64,000 bases of DNA from assembly GCA_014650415.1 (NCBI GenBank), contig BMUX01000002.1:558001-622000 (forward strand), given 5' to 3'. Both the position numbers and the translations under genes were made by a program. Source of the DNA: Streptomyces spiroverticillatus. GTDB lineage: Bacteria > Actinomycetota > Actinomycetes > Streptomycetales > Streptomycetaceae. Below are positions 7,992 through 16,589 of this stretch, piece by piece (positions within the stretch are counted from its first letter, which is position 1; every line of letters begins with the position of its first letter). A model generated the notes under the pieces. That model worked only from the letters and a program-made list of their open reading frames with translations, was not told the origin of the DNA and did no database searches.

Positions 7992-8915
7992 ATGTCCGAC
8001 ATCCTCGACATCACCGTCACGACCGAGTCCTCCGCCGCACCGGTCGCCGCGCACGTCACCGCCGACGCGCTCGTCTCGTACGTGCACCGCATCGGCGGGG
8101 ACGACGACCACTTCCTGGTGGTCCGCCGGATACCCGCCGATCCGGACTCGTACGTGCAGGTGTGGCACGAGCACGGCGGGGTGTACGAGGTCGAGCACCG
8201 GGACGGCGGCCCCGACCGGCACTTCGCCGCGACCCTGACCGGGCCGGAGGCGGTCGCCTCCGTCGTGACCGGCTGGGCGCGCGGTGCGGCGGACGGCTGG
8301 GACGCGGGCGTGGAGTGGGAGCGGCAGGACCACACGCCTCCCAGGGCCGAGCCGATACCCGACCTGCCGCCGGAGCTGGCCGAGGCCGTCGGGCGGTACG
8401 TCACGGAGCTGGTCGACTGCGGGTACCTGGACCGCGTCGAGGTCGCCCGGGCCGTGCAGATGACGTACGGCGGCGAGGTGTCGTACCCGCAGACCTGGCG
8501 GGTGGTGGACCGGCTGTGGTTCGCCCGGCTCACCGAGCAGCGGGGATGGCGGGGGCGGACGGACCCCGAGCGGATCACCGAGGCGTTCGGGGCGCTGGAG
8601 GGCCGGGGGATCACCGCCCGGGAGCACTTCGCGTGCTGCCGTTCCTGCGGGCTCGACGAGATCGGGGCGCAGGCCGCACCGGGTGCGCGGGGTTTTGTGT
8701 TCTTCCCCACGCAGTGCACGGCGGCGGCCGCCGCAGGGGGCGGACTCTCCCTGTACTACGGCGGGTTCGCGAAGTCGGCGGCGGTGACGGCGGCGGTCGG
8801 CCGGGAGGTCGTGGCAGCACTGGCCGAGGCGGGTCTGGCGGCGGAGTGGGACGGATCGCCGGAGCAGTCGATCCTGCTGCCCGAACTGGAGTGGCGCAGG
8901 CGGCTGGTGGGATGA
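7992..8915 (+). CDS. Conserved hypothetical protein (DUF6891-like)
   Basis: A 307-residue soluble, acidic protein without signal peptide or membrane segments. The C-terminal half has a CCRSCGLDEIG segment (CCX2C, possible metal or redox site) and hydrophobic FVFFPTQCTAAAAAGGGLSLYYGGF. It resembles actinobacterial proteins annotated as DUF6891; I am moderately sure of that and know no function. The ATG at 7992 is chosen over a GTG at 7974, which lies closer to the glnII terminator. There is no clear Shine-Dalgarno before the ATG, so the gene may be leaderless. Confidence 0.7.
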   Translation: MSDILDITVTTESSAAPVAAHVTADALVSYVHRIGGDDDHFLVVRRIPADPDSYVQVWHEHGGVYEVEHRDGGPDRHFAATLTGPEAVASVVTGWARGAADGWDAGVEWERQDHTPPRAEPIPDLPPELAEAVGRYVTELVDCGYLDRVEVARAVQMTYGGEVSYPQTWRVVDRLWFARLTEQRGWRGRTDPERITEAFGALEGRGITAREHFACCRSCGLDEIGAQAAPGARGFVFFPTQCTAAAAAGGGLSLYYGGFAKSAAVTAAVGREVVAALAEAGLAAEWDGSPEQSILLPELEWRRRLVG

Positions 8916-8999
8916 GTGGCCGCGGTGTGAAGGGCCCGCGCGGGATGCGGAGCGGTCGTGGGGCTCCACCCCCTGGCGTGCTCATGCTTCAATAGGGCC

Positions 9000-9122
9000 A
9001 TGACCGGCTTCCAGAACCCCACCGCTACGGGTCGTTTCGACCTGGAGCCGTTCTGGCCTTCCCGTCAGCATCATGACTTCGACCGGGTCTGTTGTCGCGC
9101 GACGAACGCGCGGCCCCTCTAA
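9000..9122 (+). CDS. Candidate Cys-Cys leader peptide (upstream ORF)
   Basis: A 40-codon ORF, MTGFQNPTATGRFDLEPFWP followed by SRQHHDFDRVCCRATNARPL, stopping with TAA. It contains two adjacent cysteine codons near its end (VCCR), which recalls the cysteine-responsive attenuator leader peptides known in actinobacteria. No good Shine-Dalgarno precedes it. TTCAAT lies about 8 nt upstream and may be a -10 for a leaderless message. It is followed by a 9-bp hairpin (9191-9216) and then the winged-helix gene at 9245, 122 bp away. Translation is not proven. The functional idea is inference. Confidence 0.5.
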   Translation: MTGFQNPTATGRFDLEPFWPSRQHHDFDRVCCRATNARPL

Positions 9123-9190
9123 AGCCGTTCCGCACCGGTCCCCCGGTCCGACGGCCTTCGGTCCGCGCGCAGTTGAGAGGTAAGCACCAC

Positions 9191-9216
9191 ACCGCCGCGC
9201 GGCTCTCCGCGGCGGT
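9191..9216 (+). promoter_or_regulatory. Hairpin between leader ORF and winged-helix gene
   Basis: ACCGCCGCG (9191-9199) pairs perfectly with CGCGGCGGT (9208-9216) around an 8-nt loop, 28 bp before the next start codon. There is no T tract. It could act as part of an attenuator together with the leader ORF at 9000. Confidence 0.45.
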
Positions 9217-9244
9217 CTCCTCCGCGCGAAAGAGCTGACCTGCC

Positions 9245-9910
9245 ATGGCGAACTCCCGCATCACCCCCCGTACGTACTCCGCTTCCACCGCCGTGTCCTC
9301 GGTGACCGCGAACCTGGTCCAGCGGCGCACCGTCCACGAACCCCTGCGCCCCTCGGGGCACCGGCTGCGGGCCGTGGACCGCGACGAGGTGGCGCCGGCC
9401 GCCGCCCCGATCCGCCCGGCCTACGACGTCGCCGACTACCTTCCGCCCGGGGCCACTTGGCTGCCCGCGCCCCAGCACACGCTGCCCGCGCTGCCGGGCC
9501 GCCCGCCGATGGTGGGCTACCTGGTCCTCGTACCGGCGGACCAGAGTCACGCGGCCCAGCAGGCGCCGCCCGTGCTCGTCGCCGAGCCGGAGGCCGGACA
9601 CGTGCCCGGGCCGGTGCGGGACGTGCAGCACGGTGCGGTGCGGATCGACGGGTCGCGGCGGATCGTGGAGGTCGAGGGGCGGGTCCTGGACCTCACGTAC
9701 CTGGAGTTCGAGCTGCTCGCGCACCTGGTGGCGCACCCCCACCGGGTCCACACGCGCGACCAGTTGGTGACCACGGTGTGGGGGTACGGTCACGTCGGCG
9801 ACGGCCGCACCGTGGACGTGCACATCGCCCGGCTGCGCCGCAAGCTGGGCGCGGAGCACCGCCGCAGCATCCAGACGGTGCGCCGGGTGGGCTACAAGTA
9901 CGCCCCGTAG
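9245..9910 (+). CDS. OmpR/PhoB-type winged-helix DNA-binding protein without receiver domain
   Basis: A 221-residue protein. About residues 125-220 form a transcriptional regulator C-terminal (winged-helix) domain: LDLTYLEFELLAHLVAHPHRVHTRDQL, then VDVHIARLRRKLG and IQTVRRVGYKY. The N-terminal 120 residues are Pro/Ala-rich and show no receiver fold or phosphoacceptor Asp cluster, so this is not a normal response regulator. The ATG at 9245 gives MANSRITPRTYSAST, with only a weak AAAGAG upstream. It lies between the leader ORF and a histidine kinase/regulator pair on the same strand. Target genes are unknown. Confidence 0.88.
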   Translation: MANSRITPRTYSASTAVSSVTANLVQRRTVHEPLRPSGHRLRAVDRDEVAPAAAPIRPAYDVADYLPPGATWLPAPQHTLPALPGRPPMVGYLVLVPADQSHAAQQAPPVLVAEPEAGHVPGPVRDVQHGAVRIDGSRRIVEVEGRVLDLTYLEFELLAHLVAHPHRVHTRDQLVTTVWGYGHVGDGRTVDVHIARLRRKLGAEHRRSIQTVRRVGYKYAP

Positions 9911-10035
9911 GACCCGGGGGTGGTGCTGGGTACACCCCGCTTCGGGTGTGGGGCCCAATGACCTCGTCCCTCTCCACCGGAGAGACTGTGGGGGCACTCG
10001 GCGCACGGGCTGCCGACGGAGAGGGACAGACCACC

Positions 10036-11307
10036 ATGAATGCCACGAAGATACGCGCGTCCGCGCTCGCAGGAGTCCGCGGGCTCGGACTGTCGGTCGT
10101 CACCGTCGTCGTCTCGGGCCTCTACTTCTGCCTGCTGCTGCTCTCCTTGGCACTCATCATGATCGGCGTCGGGGTCTTCACCACCCCGCTGGTCCTGAAC
10201 GGGGTCCGCGCGTGGGCCAACCGCCGGCGGGTGCTCGCGGGCGAATGGTCCGGCGTGCGGATCGCCGTTCCGTACCGGCCGCTGCCGACGGACGTGCGCG
10301 ACGGGGTCACCGGGCAGGTGGAGCGGCTCACGCACCTGCTCAAGGACCCCGCGACCTGGCGGGACTTCCAGTGGCTGTTCGTGGACATGATCGCGGGGCT
10401 CGCCACCGCGATCCTGCCCGCCGTGCTGCTCTGGTACCCGCTGGAGGCGGTCGTGCTGGCGTGCGGGCTGTGGCTGGTCTTCCGGAACGAGCCGTACATG
10501 TACGCCTTCATCCCCGTCGACAGCCAGAGCACCGCGCTGCTCGCCGTGCTGCTGGGCGCGGTGATCCTGGCCGTGGGGCTGAGCTTCAACACGACGCTGC
10601 TGCGGGCCCACTTCCGGTTGTGCGACTACTTCCTCGCCCCGACCAAGGAGGCCGCCCTCGCCCAGCGCGTGGCGAAGCTGACCGAGACCCGGCACGACGC
10701 GGTGGACACCTCGGCTGCCGAACTGCGGCGCATCGAGCGCGACCTGCACGACGGCGCACAGGCCCGGCTGGTGGCGATGGGCATGAACCTGGGCACCATC
10801 GAGGCGCTCGTCGAGAAGGACCCGGCGCAGGCGAAGAAGCTCCTGGCGATGGCCCGCGAGTCGTCCGCCGAGGCCCTCACCGAACTGCGCGATCTCGTAC
10901 GGGGCATCCACCCGCCGGTACTGGCCGAGCGCGGCCTCGGCGACGCGGTGCGGGCGCTCGCGCTGCGGCTGCCGATCGAGACCGAGGTCGAGGTGGACCT
11001 GCCGGGGCGGGCGGACGCACCGGTCGAGTCGGCGGCGTACTTCGCGGTCAGCGAGGTGCTCACCAACGCGGTCAAGCACTCGGGCGCGGACCGCATCTGG
11101 GTCGACCTGCACGGCGCGGACGGGATGCTGCGCGCCTCGGTCACCGACAACGGGCGCGGCGGGGCCAGGATCGGGGCGGGCTCCGGGCTGAGCGGGGTCG
11201 AACGCCGACTCGGTACATTCGACGGTGTTCTGGCCGTCAGCAGTCCCGCGGGCGGTCCCACCATGGTGACCATGGAGATTCCTTGCGCAGCCTTCGCGTC
11301 CTTCTAG
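10036..11307 (+). CDS. NarL-type sensor histidine kinase
   Basis: A 423-residue membrane kinase. Residues 1-200 hold a putative-sensor-type domain with four hydrophobic segments (for example LYFCLLLLSLALIMIGVGVF). A HisKA_3 dimerisation domain follows, with phospho-accepting His in RRIERDLHDGAQARL, then an HATPase domain with NAVKHSG, VTDNGRGG and GSGLSGVERRL. An ATG at 9958 is also in frame, but a 6-bp hairpin lies just before it; 10036, after GGAGAGGGA, puts the first helix near the N terminus as in relatives. The C terminus overlaps the response regulator by 25 nt. The signal is unknown. Confidence 0.9.
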   Translation: MNATKIRASALAGVRGLGLSVVTVVVSGLYFCLLLLSLALIMIGVGVFTTPLVLNGVRAWANRRRVLAGEWSGVRIAVPYRPLPTDVRDGVTGQVERLTHLLKDPATWRDFQWLFVDMIAGLATAILPAVLLWYPLEAVVLACGLWLVFRNEPYMYAFIPVDSQSTALLAVLLGAVILAVGLSFNTTLLRAHFRLCDYFLAPTKEAALAQRVAKLTETRHDAVDTSAAELRRIERDLHDGAQARLVAMGMNLGTIEALVEKDPAQAKKLLAMARESSAEALTELRDLVRGIHPPVLAERGLGDAVRALALRLPIETEVEVDLPGRADAPVESAAYFAVSEVLTNAVKHSGADRIWVDLHGADGMLRASVTDNGRGGARIGAGSGLSGVERRLGTFDGVLAVSSPAGGPTMVTMEIPCAAFASF

Positions 11308-11936
11308 CCGAAGATCTCTTTCTCCTCCGCGACGGCCTGGTCAGGATGCTCGAAGCGTTCGACTTCGAGGTCCTGGCCGCCGTCGAGACCGGGCCCGAAC
11401 TGACCCGTGCCTTCGAGGAGCTGGAGCCGGACGTCGCCGTCGTCGACGTCCGGCTGCCGCCGTCGCACACCGACGAGGGCCTCCAGTGCGCGCTGGCGGC
11501 CCGGCGGGCGAAGCCGGGGCTGCCCGTGCTCGTGCTGTCCCAGCACGTGGAGCAGTTGTACGCGCGCGAGCTGCTCGCGGACGGGAACGGGGGCATCGGG
11601 TACCTGCTGAAGGACCGGGTCTTCGACGCGGAGCAGTTCATCGACGCGGTGCGGCGGGTGGCTGCGGGCGGCACGGCCATGGACCCGCAGGTCATCCAGC
11701 AGCTGCTGTCGCGGCGGGCGCAGGACCGGCCGATGGCCCAGCTCACGCCCCGCGAGAAGGAGGTGATGGAGCTGATGGCGCAGGGCCGCTCCAACGCGGC
11801 GATAGCGGCGCAGCTCTTCGTGACGGAGCGGGCGGTGGCCAAGCACACGTCGAACATCTTCGGGAAGCTGGACCTGACGGTGTCGGACGACGACAACCGC
11901 CGGGTGCTGGCGGTGCTGGCGTATCTCGACCGGTAG
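11283..11936 (+). CDS. NarL/LuxR-family response regulator
   Basis: A 217-residue regulator. The N-terminal receiver has LLAEDLFLLRDGLVRML (acidic pocket), phosphoacceptor Asp in VAVVDVRLPP, and the conserved Lys in GYLLKDRV. The C-terminal LuxR helix-turn-helix is LTPREKEVMELMAQGRSNAA with AVAKHTSNIFGKL. The start is TTG 11283: GGAG at 11274-11277 lies 5 nt upstream, and the residues after TTG (RSLRVLLAED) begin the receiver exactly. The start lies inside the kinase gene, so the pair is translationally coupled. It is the cognate partner of the kinase by position. Confidence 0.93.
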   Translation: MRSLRVLLAEDLFLLRDGLVRMLEAFDFEVLAAVETGPELTRAFEELEPDVAVVDVRLPPSHTDEGLQCALAARRAKPGLPVLVLSQHVEQLYARELLADGNGGIGYLLKDRVFDAEQFIDAVRRVAAGGTAMDPQVIQQLLSRRAQDRPMAQLTPREKEVMELMAQGRSNAAIAAQLFVTERAVAKHTSNIFGKLDLTVSDDDNRRVLAVLAYLDR

Positions 11937-12078
11937 GGGCGCGGGGGCCGGGGAGCTGTCGGGTTGCTGTGAAACACGTCGCTTCCCGCAGCTCAACCGC
12001 GTAACCACGACATTCTCGGGACACATGCCTAACCTGTCAGCGCGTGGCCGGATGCGAGTGGGCGAGGAGACTGCCGAC

Positions 12079-12882
12079 GTGGGTGAACGCTGGATGTCGA
12101 GAGCGCGGGGTGCCGCCGCGGCCGGTGGCCTGGCGCTGATGATGCTGGTCAGCGCGTGCGGCGGGCCGGTCGCCTCGGCGCCCCGGCTGGAGCCGGGCAC
12201 CTCGCCCGTGCCGCAGAAGTCGGCCGCGGTCATCGACTACCCGCCGTTCATCGGCGTCCTCGTCGACGGCGAGGAGCACTGGTGCACGGCCAGCGTCGTG
12301 GACAGCCCCCAGGGCAACATCGTGGCCACCGCAGCACACTGCGTGTACGAGACGGACAGCTCCGAGCCACGCACGATCTTCTTCGCCCCCGGCTTCTCGG
12401 GCGAGGGCGTGGGCAAGCAGCCGTACGGCGCCTGGAAGGTGCGTTCCGTACAGGTCGACGACCGGTGGCAGGAGCAGGAGGACGATCCGTACGACTTCGC
12501 CTTCCTGGCCCTGGAGCCGGACGGGCAGGGGCGCAACGTGCAGGAGGTCGTGGGCGCCGCCGAGCTCGACTGGGACTCGGGCCCCGACCGGCAGGTGACC
12601 GTCGTCGGCTACCCGGAGTCCGACCACAACCCCGACAACCGCCCCGTCACCTGCACCACCGACAGCCACGCCGACAAGGACCTGCCGGGCATGGTGCGCA
12701 TGGAGTGCGCGGGCTTCTGGAACGGCACCAGCGGCAGCCCCTGGCTGACGGACTACCGGGGTCCGGACCGTCCCGGCAAGCTGATCGGCGTGCTGAGCGG
12801 CGGCGACACCGACGCCGAATCGACGGCGGCGCTCTTCGGATCTCCGGCGAGGGCGCTTTATCAGCGGGCGCTCAAGGCATGA
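12079..12882 (+). CDS. Trypsin-like serine protease, exported lipoprotein
   Basis: About 267 residues. The N terminus reads MSRARGAAAAGGLALMMLVSACGG after five codons, a signal peptide ending in a lipobox (LVSAC). The catalytic triad of the chymotrypsin fold is visible: His in VATAAHCVY, Asp in DPYDFAFL, Ser in NGTSGSPW. The enzyme should therefore sit on the outer face of the membrane. GTG 12079 is chosen because GAGGAG (12064-12069) lies 9 nt upstream. ATG codons at 12025, 12052 and 12094 are in-frame alternatives, and the mature protein is the same. The substrate is unknown. Confidence 0.85.
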   Translation: MGERWMSRARGAAAAGGLALMMLVSACGGPVASAPRLEPGTSPVPQKSAAVIDYPPFIGVLVDGEEHWCTASVVDSPQGNIVATAAHCVYETDSSEPRTIFFAPGFSGEGVGKQPYGAWKVRSVQVDDRWQEQEDDPYDFAFLALEPDGQGRNVQEVVGAAELDWDSGPDRQVTVVGYPESDHNPDNRPVTCTTDSHADKDLPGMVRMECAGFWNGTSGSPWLTDYRGPDRPGKLIGVLSGGDTDAESTAALFGSPARALYQRALKA

Positions 12883-13024
12883 GGGCACTTCGCCGCAATT
12901 GATGGATTCCGCCGAATTCGCGGGACGCATGGGAAACGATTGAACGCGTCGTTCCCCGCGTACGTATGGGACTTCGCCCGGCAGTAGCACAGCGCGAAGA
13001 TCGCACATCCCCCGAAGGAATCCC

Positions 13025-14506
13025 ATGGGCAAGACAGAACGCACCACCTCACGACCGAAACAGCACAAGCGTTCCCCTCTGGCGAAGCGGGCGATTGCGG
13101 CGAGTGCCGCGCTCGTTCTCGGCGGGGGCGGATTGATCGCCCTGAATGTGCACGCCTCCGCGACGGAGGAACCGTCCGCATTACCGTCGGCCGCAGGACC
13201 GCGTACGGGGACGATCAATTGCCCCGACGTGTCGAATGCGCTTCCCGACGTGCCGCAGGGGGCCCGGCAGGAGGTCGACCGGGAGCTGGCGGCCATGGAC
13301 AGCCGCCTCACGGAGGCGTACGCCAAGTTCGCGGAGGCGGGCAGCGGCGCGGACCAGGACGCCGTGCTGGGCTCGCTGAAGGAGCAGCGGGCGGCGTCGC
13401 TGACGCGGATCGCGGACGCGGTCGAGCGCCAGGCGGAGGCGGACCGGCCGCAGGGGCTGGAGGGGCTGGCGGGGTGCACGATGCAGGGCACCAAGGACAC
13501 CGAGGGCAGCAAGGGCTCCGAGGACGCCGAGGGCTCCGGCTCTGAGAACTCCCCGCAGGAGAGCGCCCCCGACGGGACCCGGCAGGGCAACGCCCCCGAC
13601 GGGACCGCCCCCCGGCAGGGCAACGGTCCGGACCGCTCCGACTTCGTCGACATCCGCTCCGTACGCCCCAACGCGCCGCAGGTGCGCAATCGGCGCGGGG
13701 CCAGCAAGGGCACGTTCAGCACCTTCTGCGGCCGGAACGAAAACGGCAAATTCAATCCCGATAACGTCATCGTCGCTCCCGGTGTGAGCAATGGCGCCCA
13801 CCACATGCACGATTACGTCGGGAATCAGGCGACGGACGCTTTCGCGAGTGACGACATTCTGGCGTCCGGGCGGACGACCTGCCGAAATCCGGGTGACCGC
13901 TCGACGTACTACTGGCCCGTTCTGCGACTTCAGAACGGAAAGGCGGAGGACGACGCGAACGCGGACGGCGGCGGAAAGGACCAGAACACCGGAGAGATCC
14001 AGACGCCGCGACAGGTCACCCTCGATTTCGTCGGAAATCCGACGGGCAAGGTGACGGCGATGCCGCGCTTCCTGCGGATCATCACCGGGGACGCGAAGGC
14101 GTTCACCAACGGCACGACGAATGCGAATGCGTCGTGGAGCTGTACGGGATTCGAGAACCGGCAGCTGAAGGACAAGTACCCGATCTGCCCGCGCGGCAGC
14201 CAGGTCGTGCGGACCTTCCGGTTCCAGAGCTGCTGGGACGGGCGGAACGCGGACAGCGCCAACCACCGCACGCACGTGGCGTTCGCCCGGCAGGACGGGT
14301 CGTGCGCGCTGGGCTTCCAGCCGATTCCGCAGCTGGTGCAGCGGGTGGTGTACGCGGTGCCGAAGGGGCCGGGGTTCGCCGTGGACTCCTTCCCGGAGCA
14401 GTTGCACAAGCCGGTGACGGACCACGGGGACTTCATCAACGTGTTCGACGAGGGGGTGATGGGGCGGATGGTGCGCTGCATCAACACCGGGCAGCGGTGC
14501 CGCTGA
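13025..14506 (+). CDS. Secreted DUF1996 family protein
   Basis: A 493-residue exported protein. A basic N terminus and hydrophobic helix ([24 protein letters not shown]) form a signal sequence. Residues 60-150 are largely helical. Residues 155-205 are a low-complexity Gly/Ser/Pro linker with imperfect [20 protein letters not shown] repeats. The C-terminal 280 residues match DUF1996, with multiple Cys ([35 protein letters not shown]) and a His-rich [11 protein letters not shown]. The family is found in secreted bacterial and fungal proteins and its role is unknown to me. GAAGGA precedes the ATG. Parts of the gene use AT-ending codons more than neighbouring genes do. Confidence 0.88.
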   Translation: MGKTERTTSRPKQHKRSPLAKRAIAASAALVLGGGGLIALNVHASATEEPSALPSAAGPRTGTINCPDVSNALPDVPQGARQEVDRELAAMDSRLTEAYAKFAEAGSGADQDAVLGSLKEQRAASLTRIADAVERQAEADRPQGLEGLAGCTMQGTKDTEGSKGSEDAEGSGSENSPQESAPDGTRQGNAPDGTAPRQGNGPDRSDFVDIRSVRPNAPQVRNRRGASKGTFSTFCGRNENGKFNPDNVIVAPGVSNGAHHMHDYVGNQATDAFASDDILASGRTTCRNPGDRSTYYWPVLRLQNGKAEDDANADGGGKDQNTGEIQTPRQVTLDFVGNPTGKVTAMPRFLRIITGDAKAFTNGTTNANASWSCTGFENRQLKDKYPICPRGSQVVRTFRFQSCWDGRNADSANHRTHVAFARQDGSCALGFQPIPQLVQRVVYAVPKGPGFAVDSFPEQLHKPVTDHGDFINVFDEGVMGRMVRCINTGQRCR

Positions 14507-14513
14507 GTGAGGG

Positions 14514-14939
14514 CTACGGGGCGTGGGACGCGTGACCCCCATGCCCCCCAGGCTCCGCATGCTCCCCGTGCGCCCCCTCGCCCGACAGGTGGAGGGTTCC
14601 GCCCAGGTGGGTGCGGAGGGAGGTCAGGGTGGGTTCGTCTGCGACGGCGACCCACTTGCGGGCGACCAGGTACGTACCGCCGTAGTCGTCGGCCTGGTCG
14701 AGCCACTCCGCCCGTCCTCGGTCGGTGGCGAAGGCGACGAGGACGTAACGGGACGCTCCCGTACGGCAGTTGGCCTGCCGGATCTCCGCCGCGTCCAGGT
14801 CGAGGTCGGGCACGCACCCCGCCCGTGCCGCGAGCTCCTCCAGGGTCCCGGTGGCCTCGGCCGGCGGGGGCGGCGGCCCCCCGCACCCCGCCAGCCCGAG
14901 CAGGAGCCCGCACACCACGGCAGCCGTTCGCTTGCGCAT
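14514..14939 (-). CDS. Small putative lipoprotein with His-rich tail
   Basis: A 141-residue exported protein. MRKRTAAVVCGLLLGLAGCGG is a lipoprotein signal with lipobox LAGC, followed by a short Pro tract, a compact globular region with two further Cys (AGCVPDLD, QANCRTG), and a C-terminal tail HGEHAEPGGHGGHASHAP. Six His in the tail suggest metal binding, which is inference. A longer reading from 15005 exists but would bury the signal peptide. Convergent with the DUF1996 gene, 7 bp apart. No family recognised. Confidence 0.7.
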   Translation of the reverse strand: MRKRTAAVVCGLLLGLAGCGGPPPPPAEATGTLEELAARAGCVPDLDLDAAEIRQANCRTGASRYVLVAFATDRGRAEWLDQADDYGGTYLVARKWVAVADEPTLTSLRTHLGGTLHLSGEGAHGEHAEPGGHGGHASHAP

Positions 14940-15037
14940 CCGCCCATCGTGGCGCGCCGGGCGTGATCGGCGAGGCGGAACGGTCCGAACGGCCCGTTCT
15001 GACACCCCCGTTAACCGGCGTGCGCGATCATGCCCCC

Positions 15038-15631
15038 ATGCACCTCTCGGACCTCCCCGTCCTCGCCCCCGCGTACGTCGGCGGCGTGCAGCTCGGCGCG
15101 CACGCCGCGCTGCGGCACCTGCCCGAGCCCGGCCCCCGCCACGACTTCCTGCGCTCCTGCTCCACCAACGTCGACCAGCTCGAAGCGGGCCGCTGGGAGA
15201 CCCTCCTGACCAGCGCGCTCGTCGTCGAGGAGCCGATGCCGCTGCCGTACGCGCTGCTGCTGCTCGCGGTCCTCGGGTACGCCGAGTACGCGTACGGGGC
15301 CTGGTGGGCGGCCGGGGTCTTCCTGCTCGGGCACACCGCCGCCACGCTCCTGGTGTACGGGGGCCTGCGCGCGACCGGCGCGGACCCGGCGACGCGCTCG
15401 GCGGTGGACGTGGGCGCCAGCTACGGCTTCAACACGGTCCTGGGCGCGCTGACGGTGGCGGTGCCGCGGGGGCCGCTGCGGCTGGCGGCCCGCGCGGGGC
15501 TGCTCGCCCTCGGGGCCCGCCCGCTGCTCAACAAGGACCGCCCCACCTTCACCGACGTCGGCCACTTCGCCGCGCTCGCGCTGGGCATCGGGCTGGGGTC
15601 GGTGCTGGCCGGGGGCCGTCGAGCCGCCTGA
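15038..15631 (+). CDS. Rhomboid-like membrane protein
   Basis: A 197-residue membrane protein resembling the actinobacterial rhomboid-like group: STNVDQLEAGRWETLLTSALVV near the start, then several hydrophobic helices, GHTAATLLVYGGLRATG, and ASYGFNTVLGAL. A final HFAALALGIGLGSVLAG helix carries a His that could pair with Ser in SYGF. The canonical GxSG motif of active rhomboid proteases is not seen, so protease activity is uncertain. ATG 15038 lacks an obvious Shine-Dalgarno. Divergent from the lipoprotein gene, and 67 bp before the phosphatase gene. Confidence 0.75.
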   Translation: MHLSDLPVLAPAYVGGVQLGAHAALRHLPEPGPRHDFLRSCSTNVDQLEAGRWETLLTSALVVEEPMPLPYALLLLAVLGYAEYAYGAWWAAGVFLLGHTAATLLVYGGLRATGADPATRSAVDVGASYGFNTVLGALTVAVPRGPLRLAARAGLLALGARPLLNKDRPTFTDVGHFAALALGIGLGSVLAGGRRAA

Positions 15632-15698
15632 CAGGGGGCCACGTACGGTGGCTGAAAACACCCCATTGGTCCCTTGCACCCCCAGGAGCCCCACCCCC

Positions 15699-16520
15699 AT
15701 GACCGCACTCGCGTCAACCACCGTCGCCAACCTCCGCGACCTGGGCGGTCTCCCGCTCGCCGACGGCCGCACCGTCCGCCCGGGCCTGGTGCTGCGGGCC
15801 GGGCAGCTGGACCGGATGGACCCGGAGACGGACCCGGTGGTGGCGGAGCTGGGCATCACGACGATCGTGGACTTCCGCAGCACGGCCGAGCGGACGGACT
15901 ACCCGGACCGGGTTCCGGCCGGGGCGCGGCTGGTGGTCGCGGACGCGCTGGCCGACACGATCGCGTCGGCGGTGGCGCGCGGGGACGTGGACGACAAGCC
16001 GGCGGCGGCGCAGCTGAAGAACGTGCTGGGCGACCCGGCGCTGGCGGAGGAGCACCTGGGCGGCGGTCGCGCCCAGGCCCTCTTCGCGGACACCTACCGC
16101 GCCCTGGTCTCCTCGGACTCGGCGCGGGCCGCCTACCGTGCCTTCCTCCTCGAACTGACCGCGCCGGACGCGGGGCCGCTGCTCTTCCACTGCACGGCGG
16201 GCAAGGACCGCACGGGGTGGGCGGCGACGGTCGTGCTGACCCTGCTGGGGGCCTCGCCCGAGACCGTGGAGGCGGAGTACCTGGCGGTGAATCCGGCGGT
16301 GCGGGCGGCGTTCGAGCCGCTGATCGAGGGCTTCGTCGCGAAGGGGGGCGACCCGGAGATCGCGCAGGCGATCATCGGGGTGGTGCCCGAGTACCTGAAG
16401 ACGGCGCTGGCGGAGGTGGAGGCGAAGTACGGGTCGATGGAGGCGTACGTCCGGGACGGGCTGGGGATCGAGGACGAGGCGGTCGCGCGGCTGCGGGTCC
16501 GCCTGACGCAGGGGGCGTAG
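15699..16520 (+). CDS. Tyrosine-protein phosphatase (PTP-like)
   Basis: A 273-residue cytoplasmic phosphatase. It opens with VANLRDLGGLPLADGRTVRPGLVLRAG, typical of the bacterial tyrosine/lipid phosphatase family. The P-loop HCTAGKDRTG (catalytic Cys, CX5R) lies near residue 170. Substrates could be phosphotyrosine proteins or phosphoinositides; sequence does not decide. ATG 15699 is preferred over GTG 15648 because AGGAG lies 10 nt upstream and the domain begins immediately. Followed by GC-rich repeat DNA. Confidence 0.9.
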   Translation: MTALASTTVANLRDLGGLPLADGRTVRPGLVLRAGQLDRMDPETDPVVAELGITTIVDFRSTAERTDYPDRVPAGARLVVADALADTIASAVARGDVDDKPAAAQLKNVLGDPALAEEHLGGGRAQALFADTYRALVSSDSARAAYRAFLLELTAPDAGPLLFHCTAGKDRTGWAATVVLTLLGASPETVEAEYLAVNPAVRAAFEPLIEGFVAKGGDPEIAQAIIGVVPEYLKTALAEVEAKYGSMEAYVRDGLGIEDEAVARLRVRLTQGA

Positions 16521-16589
16521 CCGGTACGGGGGCCTGGGCGGCCGGTGGCGAGAGGGCCGGTGCCGGGCTCGGCCGGTGCCGGGGGCGCG

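Noticed and set aside
10122..10592. Minus-strand open frames opposite the histidine kinase
   Set aside because: The plus-strand gene has all kinase motifs, and the reverse frame has no recognisable protein features.
12890..13010. CGCGGG...CCCGCG stem with GGGAAACGA/TCGTTCCC upstream of the DUF1996 gene as a riboswitch
   Set aside because: The pairing is interrupted and no known riboswitch core is recognisable. It may be chance in GC-rich DNA.
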